From NCBI GenBank assembly GCA_002309425.1, contig DBXD01000069.1, positions 35,311 to 43,181 of the forward strand: DNA of 7,871 nucleotides, in the 5' to 3' direction. Below the pieces are notes generated by a model. It had not been told where the DNA came from. It did no database searches and saw only the letters and a list, made by a program, of their open reading frames with translations. A program made the translations under genes and the position numbers. Shown piece after piece: positions 1-5,515 of this stretch. The DNA is from Cyanobacteria bacterium UBA1221. GTDB taxonomy: Bacteria > Cyanobacteriota > Vampirovibrionia > Gastranaerophilales > Gastranaerophilaceae. The stretch's first letter is position 1. The number at the start of each line of letters is the position of its first letter.

Positions 1-384
1 GTTCCTGATGCAATGCACCACTCGGCAGAGGCTCATTTCAATCCTGCAAATAAATTGGTTTTTGCACTTACGGTTCCCGTTGATAACGGTGTTTGCAGAG
101 AAAATGCCGAAAGTTATATTGAAGCATTAACAAAATCCTATACGATTACAGGTGCATTCTTTAAAGAAGAAGTTGCAACTTCCGGATTAGGTTTAACTCC
201 TGAAGCTGCCGGTGCAATGACAATGCTTAGGGCATATGCAACCGTATATCAGGAAATCGTATATTCAATTATGACAGGAAAATCCCTGCCGGATATCCTT
301 GACAGTGTACTTCAACCGCATGTTGAGTTTTACAAAAAGAATTTAAAGGGCGGTGTAGTTGTTCCGGGAAGAATTTCAAAATAA
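1..384 (+). CDS. C-terminal part of an unrecognised protein (5' end outside window)
   Basis: The reading frame is open from base 1 (Val-Pro-Asp-Ala-Met-His-His...) to a TAA at 382-384, so the window holds the last 127 residues of a longer protein. The first in-frame ATG, at 13, has no Shine-Dalgarno site, so it is probably internal. The fragment looks soluble and mostly helical, with no membrane segment. It has a His-rich start (HHSAEAHFNP) and a long helical tail ending in a Gly/Val-rich segment (GGVVVPGRISK). It contains one cysteine. I do not recognise the family and assign no function. An intrinsic terminator follows 13 bases after the stop, so this is the last gene of its transcript. Confidence 0.8.
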   Translation, partial: VPDAMHHSAEAHFNPANKLVFALTVPVDNGVCRENAESYIEALTKSYTITGAFFKEEVATSGLGLTPEAAGAMTMLRAYATVYQEIVYSIMTGKSLPDILDSVLQPHVEFYKKNLKGGVVVPGRISK

Positions 385-397
385 TTTTTGCAATTAC

Positions 398-437
398 AAA
401 ATGACGGGTCAGTTTATCTGTACCCGTCATTTTTTGT
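398..437 (+). terminator. Rho-independent terminator after the first gene
   Basis: A perfect 9-bp stem, ATGACGGGT (401-409) with ACCCGTCAT (422-430), encloses a 12-base loop and runs into TTTTTTG. Flanking AAA/TTT can extend the stem to 12 bp. It starts 13 bases after the stop codon at 384 and lies upstream of the start at 520, so it separates the first two genes. Confidence 0.9.
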
Positions 438-519
438 TTTATTAACAAATATTAACTTTTTACCAAAAACATTAAACTTTTTATCTGCTACTGCCGTAAT
501 ACTGATTAGAGGTATACTT

Positions 520-1431
520 ATGAGCATAATTATTGATACAGATTTAACACTTGTAATGCAGCGTTTACACATCTCTCCGGAAAAGATGAAAGAACGCTAT
601 GCCTCCAAAAGCGTTGAAGAAATTGTTGAACAGGAAGCGGAAGAAGGAAATCAGGCTGCCGTAGCCTTTGCAAAAGAAATTTTTCACAACCCTCTTATGC
701 TGGTTAAAATATTCCAACTTGCAGACAATGAAAATAAAATACAGTTTCTTAAAGAGATGAGTGCTCAGGAATTAAAAGAATTTTTACCGCTTATGGAAGA
801 AGAAGATTTAAACGAAGGTTTATTTTTCTTTGATATGAACCAGCTGATGAACATGTTAAAAGAAGTCCCGCCGGAACAGCTTGTAAAAACAGTTTTTGAA
901 ATGTTTTCAAAAGAACAAATTATGATGTACCTCCCCGAAGAACAGCTTGATAAATTTTTGGAAGACCCCGCAATAGATAAGGGTCAAATAATGAAGCAGT
1001 TACAATTAATACCTCAAACTTATCTTGCTCAAATGTATGAAGCTGTAAGCGGACAAAATTCAGATAAAACAAGCTCAAAAGAATTGCTGGAAAAAATAGG
1101 TGATTTAAACCCTATGCAGTTTACTGATGCCATCAGGTCAATGCAGTCTGTTGCAAAGCAAAAACTGACAATGGATATAGCCGACACTCATCCGGAATAT
1201 TATCAAAAATTTGATGCAGATGCTTATACAAATATGATTAAAACACATAAATTTCAGCCGGAAGCCGCTGAAGCAATGCAGGTTATTGAACCGGAAGAAA
1301 AGATTAAAATGCTCGGAAAATTACCTGAGGACCTGCTTTCCATTGTAATAACACAAATTGATGCAAAAGTTTTTGCAGAACAACTAATAAAAGAACATCC
1401 TCAATTACTGGCAAAAGCTATAATGACATAA
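520..1431 (+). CDS. Conserved-looking all-helical cytoplasmic protein of unknown function (MgtE_N/FliG-like helical repeats)
   Basis: This encodes 303 residues starting MSIIIDTDLT. I chose the ATG at 520 because AGAGG (508-512) lies 7 bases upstream; the frame is open further upstream, but that extension would read through the terminator at 398-437. The protein is rich in Glu, Lys, Gln, Met and Leu. It has no signal peptide, membrane segment or cysteine. It reads as a chain of short amphipathic helices with recurring units such as FLPLMEEEDL, MLKEVPPEQL, YLPEEQLDKF and MLGKLPEDLL. Such Leu-x-x-[Leu/Val]-Pro-x-[Glu]-x-Leu units are typical of the superhelical MgtE N-terminal and FliG-like domains, but neither the MgtE CBS/membrane domains nor FliG signatures are present. 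A protein-interaction scaffold is the best inference; I assign no function. The 3' end overlaps pncC tail to tail by 14 bases. Confidence 0.85.
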   Translation: MSIIIDTDLTLVMQRLHISPEKMKERYASKSVEEIVEQEAEEGNQAAVAFAKEIFHNPLMLVKIFQLADNENKIQFLKEMSAQELKEFLPLMEEEDLNEGLFFFDMNQLMNMLKEVPPEQLVKTVFEMFSKEQIMMYLPEEQLDKFLEDPAIDKGQIMKQLQLIPQTYLAQMYEAVSGQNSDKTSSKELLEKIGDLNPMQFTDAIRSMQSVAKQKLTMDIADTHPEYYQKFDADAYTNMIKTHKFQPEAAEAMQVIEPEEKIKMLGKLPEDLLSIVITQIDAKVFAEQLIKEHPQLLAKAIMT

Positions 1432-1900
1432 TTTTACGGGTAAATTCTATTGCGGCCTGAGTAAACAAGAATTTCATTAATTTTCTGGGAATATACTTTG
1501 GAAAATTAAATTTTTTAACGCGGATACTATTTTGAAAATACACGGAAACATAAACCAGTCCGACGGGTTTTTCTTTTGTACCGCCCGTTGGTCCCGCAAT
1601 TCCGGTTGTACAAATTCCCAAATCACACCCTGTTTTTCCATGCAAGCCTTTAACCATAGCATATGCACATTCTTCACTCACAGCACCATATTTTTCAAGA
1701 ATTTCCTGCGAAACACCAAGAATTTGTGTTTTTGCTTCATTTGCGTATGTTACGAAGTTTTGTTTAACAAACCCCGAACTACCCGAGATGTCTGTGAATC
1801 TTGAACTCAACAGGCCGCCGGTGCAGGATTCTGCCGTTGCAACGGTGTAGTTGTTATCAATCAAAAATTTTGCGATTTTTTTCAGATTTCTGTCAACCAT
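1418..1900 (-). CDS. pncC: Nicotinamide-nucleotide amidase PncC (CinA C-terminal domain family)
   Basis: This is a stand-alone CinA C-terminal domain of 160 residues, the usual length for PncC. The family deamidates nicotinamide mononucleotide to nicotinic acid mononucleotide in the cytoplasm, returning the NMN made by NAD-dependent DNA ligase and other reactions to the NAD pool. The sequence shows the family hallmarks: TAESCTGG at residues 22-29 with the presumed nucleophile Ser25, the YANEAK segment with Tyr52 and Lys57, YGAVSEE at 71-77, and GIAGPTGG at 100-107 followed by KPVGLVYV. The CinA N-terminal molybdopterin-binding-like domain is absent, so this is the PncC form rather than full CinA. 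No Shine-Dalgarno site precedes the ATG; a TATTAT box lies exactly 6 bases upstream, which suggests a leaderless mRNA. The stop overlaps the convergent helical-protein gene by 14 bases. Confidence 0.93.
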   Translation of the reverse strand: MVDRNLKKIAKFLIDNNYTVATAESCTGGLLSSRFTDISGSSGFVKQNFVTYANEAKTQILGVSQEILEKYGAVSEECAYAMVKGLHGKTGCDLGICTTGIAGPTGGTKEKPVGLVYVSVYFQNSIRVKKFNFPKYIPRKLMKFLFTQAAIEFTRKIMSL

Positions 1901-1906
1901 AACTTG

Positions 1907-1912
1907 ATAATA
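1907..1912 (-). promoter_or_regulatory. Putative -10 box of a leaderless pncC transcript
   Basis: On the minus strand the order is TATTAT, CAAGTT, ATG. TATTAT matches the -10 consensus TATAAT at 5 of 6 bases and lies 6 bases before the start codon, so transcription would begin at or next to the A of ATG. No clear -35 element is visible at the right distance, and there is no Shine-Dalgarno site. Confidence 0.45.
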
Positions 1913-1947
1913 TAAGTTAAAAATTCCAAAAAGACAATAATTAATTC

Positions 1948-1976
1948 TTTACTAAATTTTTGAAATATAGTAAAAT
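1948..1976 (+). promoter_or_regulatory. Putative sigma-70-type promoter of the RTX-like gene
   Basis: TTTACT (1948-1953, 4 of 6 to TTGACA) and TAAAAT (1971-1976, 5 of 6 to TATAAT) are separated by 17 bases. Transcription would start near 1983 and leave a leader of about 50 bases before the ATG at 2036. TATAGT at 1966-1971 is an alternative -10, but it lacks a -35 match. Confidence 0.45.
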
Positions 1977-2020
1977 AGGTCCGGAAATTGGAAAAGAAAC
2001 ATATTAGTTATACGAAACGA

Positions 2021-2026
2021 AAGGAG
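2021..2026 (+). promoter_or_regulatory. Strong ribosome binding site fixing the start of the RTX-like gene at 2036
   Basis: AAGGAG lies 9 bases upstream of ATG 2036. A longer reading from a TTG at 1988 would place this site inside the coding sequence and has no Shine-Dalgarno site of its own, so it is rejected. Confidence 0.85.
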
Positions 2027-2035
2027 TTCACTTAT

Positions 2036-3793
2036 ATGGCTAGAAAAGTTACTTTTGGAGATACAAATTTTGCATGGTCAGTAGAGCCGAGAACAAAATC
2101 CACAACACTTGAATATACAGGAGAAGGTGCAGCAACCGTTCAAATTAACGTTCCGGACTTAATCGGAAGCGGATATAATATTGGAGGATATCGTAATTTC
2201 GCGGTAAGAAAGGGTAATAATCTTGTAATTACAACAGTTTTTATAAATGAAACAAACTATAAAACAAAAGTTGTAACAACGACAATTAAAGATTATTTTA
2301 AAGAAGGTGTTCCTGAAATAACTGTAAACTATACATCCGGTGAAGATATTTGGCTTGGTGTTGATACTGATTATACAATTACTCCGTCAACAACTATCGG
2401 AACAAACGGTTTGTACGGTGAAGGTGACGAAAAATATATAACAACACCTTCAGGTAATTCAATGAATGTAACCGTGTCAGAAAAAATTATTTATAATGAA
2501 AAAGGTAATTATACATACAATGCCACAGTTGAAACAATACCTCCGAGCAATAATACCGTATTTGATTTGGCAGGTAATGATAAATATAATATCAAAAATC
2601 ACGGGCTTAATGTTTTAGAATTTAAAGGAAATGACAATTATAATTTAGCAGGAACTGCAGCTCTGATAGTTAATGATATTAAAGGTAATGATAAATACAG
2701 TGCGACCGGTGCCTCTCATGCCTACATAGAAGATTGGGCAGGTAAAGATACTTACAATTTCAATAATCATACAGGTTCAATTACAATAGGTGATAGTACG
2801 GGAAGTGATAAATATTACCTTAACAAAGTTGAATCAGCTTTTTATTTTTATAATGCCAACATAACGGATATTGAGGGTAAAGATTTATATGAGATTACAC
2901 AGTCCAGAGGTATAGAGATATCTGATTTTTCCGGAAATGATAAATATGTTGTAAAAAATTGTTCAAATTTATTCGAAGATGAAATCATGGGTGATGACCG
3001 CACGATAAGGCTTGCCGATTATTTGGGGAATGATAAATATACCTTTGAAAATGTTAGCGGATATAGTGATTGGGTCAAATTAGTAACGGATAATGCCGGT
3101 AAAGATACTTATACCTTTAATAATGTAAGTAAGGCTTGGGTATTTGATGAAGGTACGGGTAATGATAAATTTACATTAACAGGTTGTACAGATTTTGAAG
3201 TTGCTAATTTTAACAGTGCAGATAAAGATTCTTATATAATAAAAGATAGTGACAAAATCCTTATATTGGATAATGGCGGCACTGATAAATATAATATAAA
3301 AACAAGCGATAAAATTGAAATTCAAGATGAAGGTGCATCAGATAAAGACAGTTATAAAATAGATAAACTTTATAGCGGAACAGAACTTGTAATACACGAT
3401 GACGGCGGTATAAAGGATTCATTGACTGTTTCAAGTTTAAATAAAAATAATCTCGGTATTGTTTTTGACCTTACAAAAGACGATAACGGTGCTGTGTACC
3501 TTGTTGATATTTCAACCGGCGGATATATAAAAATAGATAATTACTTTAGCCAGAATGATGAAAATTTTGAGTTAGAAGGTCTTGGTGACGGATGTATTGA
3601 AACAGTAAAAGCCGGCCTAAAAATTACATCAAACAATGTTGCTAACTATATTGATAATATTAACAGTCTGCAAGCAGAGATGGTAAGTTGGATAGGCGGG
3701 ACTTCTTATGGCAGCATAGAAGAAGTTCTTCAGGCCGGTGCTATAAATGAAATGCTTCAACAACATCTTGTTGTTACACAAGAATGGTTCTAA
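2036..3793 (+). CDS. RTX-like repeat protein (Gly-x-Asp-x-Tyr beta-solenoid), probably exported
   Basis: This encodes 585 residues starting MARKVTFGDT; the start is fixed by AAGGAG at 2021-2026. Residues 1-125 are beta-rich and hold an unusual NLVITT...TTTIKDYF segment (about 62-88). A first repeat-like GEGDEKY sits near 128-134. From residue 180 to about 468 there are roughly 14 units of mostly 18-25 residues, each opening with G-[NKST]-D-x-[YF] (GNDKYNI, GNDNYNL, GKDTYNF, GSDKYYL, GTDKYNI). Each is followed by a short hydrophobic strand and an acidic turn. This resembles the G-x-D-x-hydrophobic half of the calcium-binding RTX nonapeptide, but with one half-site per turn of about 19 residues instead of back-to-back nonapeptides. 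A calcium-binding beta-solenoid is inferred. After the repeats comes GYIKIDNYF and a helical C-terminus. There is no N-terminal signal peptide; RTX proteins usually leave by type I secretion through a C-terminal signal, but no transporter gene is in view. No catalytic domain is recognised. Confidence 0.85.
   Translation: MARKVTFGDTNFAWSVEPRTKSTTLEYTGEGAATVQINVPDLIGSGYNIGGYRNFAVRKGNNLVITTVFINETNYKTKVVTTTIKDYFKEGVPEITVNYTSGEDIWLGVDTDYTITPSTTIGTNGLYGEGDEKYITTPSGNSMNVTVSEKIIYNEKGNYTYNATVETIPPSNNTVFDLAGNDKYNIKNHGLNVLEFKGNDNYNLAGTAALIVNDIKGNDKYSATGASHAYIEDWAGKDTYNFNNHTGSITIGDSTGSDKYYLNKVESAFYFYNANITDIEGKDLYEITQSRGIEISDFSGNDKYVVKNCSNLFEDEIMGDDRTIRLADYLGNDKYTFENVSGYSDWVKLVTDNAGKDTYTFNNVSKAWVFDEGTGNDKFTLTGCTDFEVANFNSADKDSYIIKDSDKILILDNGGTDKYNIKTSDKIEIQDEGASDKDSYKIDKLYSGTELVIHDDGGIKDSLTVSSLNKNNLGIVFDLTKDDNGAVYLVDISTGGYIKIDNYFSQNDENFELEGLGDGCIETVKAGLKITSNNVANYIDNINSLQAEMVSWIGGTSYGSIEEVLQAGAINEMLQQHLVVTQEWF
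2573..3440 (+). repeat. Array of about 14 degenerate RTX-like coding repeats
   Basis: The encoded units open with G-x-D-x-[YF] at irregular spacing, mostly 18-22 residues with insertions up to about 31. At DNA level GGTAATGATAAAT and close variants recur, but the units have diverged enough that this is an old protein repeat rather than a recent tandem duplication. The later units drift to DKDSY and lose the leading Gly. Confidence 0.8.
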
Positions 3794-3815
3794 CGGCACA
3801 ATTACGATTAACGAT

Positions 3816-3850
3816 AAAAAAGGGGTTTTAATTTTAAAACCTCTTTTTTT
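3816..3850 (+). terminator. Rho-independent terminator of the RTX-like gene
   Basis: GGGGTTTTA (3822-3830) pairs with TAAAACCTC (3835-3843) with one G-T wobble. An upstream A run pairs with the downstream T run, giving a long stem ending in TTTTTTT. It lies about 25 bases after the stop codon. The flanking A and T runs mean it could also terminate minus-strand transcripts, though none are expected here. Confidence 0.85.
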
Positions 3851-3862
3851 ATTTTATGTAAA

Positions 3863-3897
3863 GTTCCGGGATTCTTCACCTGCGTTCAGAATGACGG
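3863..3897 (+). repeat. Intergenic dispersed-repeat-like element
   Basis: This 35-base GC-richer block sits alone in an AT-rich intergenic region. Read on the minus strand it begins GTCATTCTGAACGCAGGTG and continues with AAGAATCCCGG. From memory it resembles the GTCATTCTGAGCGNAGCGAAGAATC type of short element scattered between genes in many bacterial genomes. Short arms ATTCT (3871-3875) and AGAAT (3888-3892) allow a small imperfect hairpin. Only one copy is in this window, so its repeated nature cannot be shown here. Confidence 0.4.
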
Positions 3898-3948
3898 TAT
3901 TTTGCACAAAATAATCTACCTAAATGATGATTTTTTTATTTACGTCAT

Positions 3949-3954
3949 TATAAT
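3949..3954 (+). promoter_or_regulatory. Perfect -10 box of a probable leaderless transcript
   Basis: TATAAT is followed by GTGGGT and then ATG at 3961, so the predicted transcription start coincides with the start codon. There is no usable Shine-Dalgarno site: GTGGGT directly abuts the ATG. No convincing -35 element is seen. Confidence 0.55.
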
Positions 3955-3960
3955 GTGGGT

Positions 3961-4605
3961 ATGAGGAAGTTATTAGCAATATTATTATTAACAGTATTTA
4001 TACAAAATTGTTGTTATGCCGGATTTTTTAAAAAAGGCAACAACAGCGTCATTGATTCTTCAAAAGGTTATGTGGGAACATTACCGGATTTGACTCAGGA
4101 ATATTCTTCCGGAGAAGGCGCTGTTTCTACACCAATTTTTGATAAAATTCAGGACTTTCATTCGGAAAATAAAATAAAACCCACTCTAAAAGATGACCCT
4201 GTTTTTGTAAATATTATTCTGAAAAAAGATAAAACTTCACCTTATGTTAATGATATTCAGGAATTTATCGAAATGTTTGAGCAAATAAGTGACTCTATTG
4301 AATCGGAAGAAGATGTTCAGTTATTTGCATCACGGGTGTATTATCTGAATATTAATACGGATTCTTTTTCGGAAAAATACGCAGGAAAACCTGAGAGTAA
4401 TTATTCTTCATACAAAGAAATTATTAATGTCAGTAATATGGCAAAGAATATCGCAGAATTACGAAGAAATGCCGAGAAATATAAAAAATACCTTGCTTAC
4501 ACTGATGTCGGCTCGGAATACAGTCCAAACAGTATAAATACAAAATTATTTGACTTAAAACTTTCGATTGAAAAAGTCATCGTTACTTTGAAAAATACCG
4601 AATAA
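3961..4605 (+). CDS. Exported protein of unknown function
   Basis: This encodes 214 residues with a clear Sec signal peptide: MRK, a hydrophobic core LLAILLLTVFI, then a likely cleavage in CCYA-GFFKK near residue 20. Two cysteines lie at the end of the core, but the preceding residues (I-Q-N) do not make a lipobox, so a lipoprotein is unlikely. The mature part is hydrophilic and Lys/Glu/Ser-rich. It has a segment GYVGTLPDLTQ near its start and a mostly helical second half ending in a likely amphipathic helix. I do not recognise a family. A GTG at 3955 is in frame, but it lies directly after the -10 box, so ATG 3961 is preferred as the start of a leaderless message. The gene converges on the minus-strand gene ending at 4652, with 46 bases between them and no clear terminator. 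Confidence 0.8.
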   Translation: MRKLLAILLLTVFIQNCCYAGFFKKGNNSVIDSSKGYVGTLPDLTQEYSSGEGAVSTPIFDKIQDFHSENKIKPTLKDDPVFVNIILKKDKTSPYVNDIQEFIEMFEQISDSIESEEDVQLFASRVYYLNINTDSFSEKYAGKPESNYSSYKEIINVSNMAKNIAELRRNAEKYKKYLAYTDVGSEYSPNSINTKLFDLKLSIEKVIVTLKNTE

Positions 4606-4651
4606 GCTTTTTGTTGTTCTTTGTAATATAACTCTATTCAAAATATTGCTT

Positions 4652-5392
4652 TTATCTGTATATTACTTCTTTTTTATTATTTTCTAATTTTTCAACAAAC
4701 TGTTTTTCAAAATTTTCATTCCAGCCCATTAATTTTTTTTGCTCTGCTGATAAGTTTTTGTACAGATTTTCAAATTCGTATATCTCATTGTTTTGAAGTC
4801 TTACCGGAGTGTTTTCGGTTGCCTTTTTTTCTGCTTTTGGATTAAAATATTTGTTTATTTTAAGCAGCATTTCATAATCGCAATAATGACCTTTTATTAC
4901 GGTATTACCTTCTTGCATCATTTGGATAAATTTGACAAACTTATCTGTAAACTCTTTACATTGCTTGTCATAATCTGCTCCTCTCTCTTCTTTTATTTTC
5001 TTGTTGGGTTTAACCCTTTGAACTTTCCCTTCTTTATTTACAGTATTGTAATATTTATTTATATAGTGGTCTTTGCTTATAAAAGGAGGTTTCATAAAAT
5101 CTAATTTTGTTTGAGATATTCCTATATGCAGGGATTCAATTTTGTCATCCGGGTCATATTCTACAGGATACATTAAGTTAACATAATGTTCGATGCCGGC
5201 TTTTTTTAAACTAAAATAATTCTTATCTAAATAATGAAACAAATTATGTACTTCACCGGAAGTATAATAAGTGTTGTTACCAAGATCAACATACAAATCC
5301 GTACTTGGTTCATGCCCTTTCATACTTGGTGCTTTCGGTTTACTTACTGACATACTGCCGTACAATAATCCTACATTATTTAAAATCTTCAT
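4652..5392 (-). CDS. Unrecognised 246-residue cytoplasmic-type protein
   Basis: The ATG at 5392 is supported by AAAAAAGGAG (5401-5410 on the minus strand) 8 bases upstream. The protein is Lys-rich (with KNKK, KKIKEERG and ENNKKE stretches), soluble, and has no signal peptide or membrane segment. The N-terminal 30 residues look flexible (SVSKPKAPSMKGHEPS). The C-terminal 60 are helical and end in NFEKQFVEKLENNKK. The middle contains PPFISKDHYINKYY and a segment FVKFIQMMQEGNTVIKGHYC (residues 152-171). Its spacing recalls the helix and loop before a tyrosine-phosphatase active site, but the C-x5-R signature is missing (Cys171 is followed by DYEMLLK), so I make no enzymatic call. It lies 123 bases downstream of the rlhA-like gene on the same strand. 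That gap and its own Shine-Dalgarno site suggest separate transcription. Confidence 0.75.
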   Translation of the reverse strand: MKILNNVGLLYGSMSVSKPKAPSMKGHEPSTDLYVDLGNNTYYTSGEVHNLFHYLDKNYFSLKKAGIEHYVNLMYPVEYDPDDKIESLHIGISQTKLDFMKPPFISKDHYINKYYNTVNKEGKVQRVKPNKKIKEERGADYDKQCKEFTDKFVKFIQMMQEGNTVIKGHYCDYEMLLKINKYFNPKAEKKATENTPVRLQNNEIYEFENLYKNLSAEQKKLMGWNENFEKQFVEKLENNKKEVIYR

Positions 5393-5400
5393 ATATATTA

Positions 5401-5425
5401 CTCCTTTTTTTATTTACATATTATG
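5401..5425 (-). promoter_or_regulatory. Shine-Dalgarno site and weak -10 candidate for the 246-residue gene
   Basis: On the minus strand CATAAT (5425-5420, 5 of 6 to TATAAT) stands about 27 bases before the ATG, followed by AAAAAAGGAG directly at 5410-5401. The Shine-Dalgarno part is strong. The promoter part is weak because no -35 element is seen at 16-18 bases. Confidence 0.4.
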
Positions 5426-5515
5426 CTAAAAATGCGGAAAAAATTTTTTTGCTGTCTTAAAACTACTTACTTAATAAATTTTAATAAAGAGTGGGTATTT
5501 ATTGTTTTTTGTCTG

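Noticed and set aside
388..519. N-terminal extension of the helical-protein frame upstream of 520
   Set aside because: It would translate through the terminator hairpin at 401-430, while ATG 520 has its own Shine-Dalgarno site.
1532..1804. Plus-strand open frame opposite pncC
   Set aside because: It is antisense to a well-supported enzyme gene and encodes a Phe/Cys-rich composition typical of a shadow frame.
1988..2035. TTG start 16 codons upstream of the RTX-like protein
   Set aside because: No Shine-Dalgarno site precedes it, the extension is Lys-rich and out of character, and the strong AAGGAG belongs to ATG 2036.
2036..3793. Toxin or protease assignment for the RTX-like protein
   Set aside because: No catalytic motif (such as the zinc motif HExxH) or pore-forming hydrophobic region is visible; only the repeats resemble RTX toxins.
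3961..4026. Lipoprotein signal (Cys at the end of the hydrophobic core)
   Set aside because: The residues before the cysteine (I-Q-N) do not match the lipobox; a normal signal peptide ending in Ala fits better.
4793..5104. Plus-strand Phe/Ile-rich open frame with apparent membrane segments
   Set aside because: It is antisense to the 246-residue gene, which has a strong Shine-Dalgarno site; the hydrophobicity is an artefact of reading Lys-rich codons backwards.
5393..5515. Terminator between the rlhA-like gene and the 246-residue gene
   Set aside because: No GC stem followed by a T-run on the minus strand could be found, so whether transcription continues between them is open.
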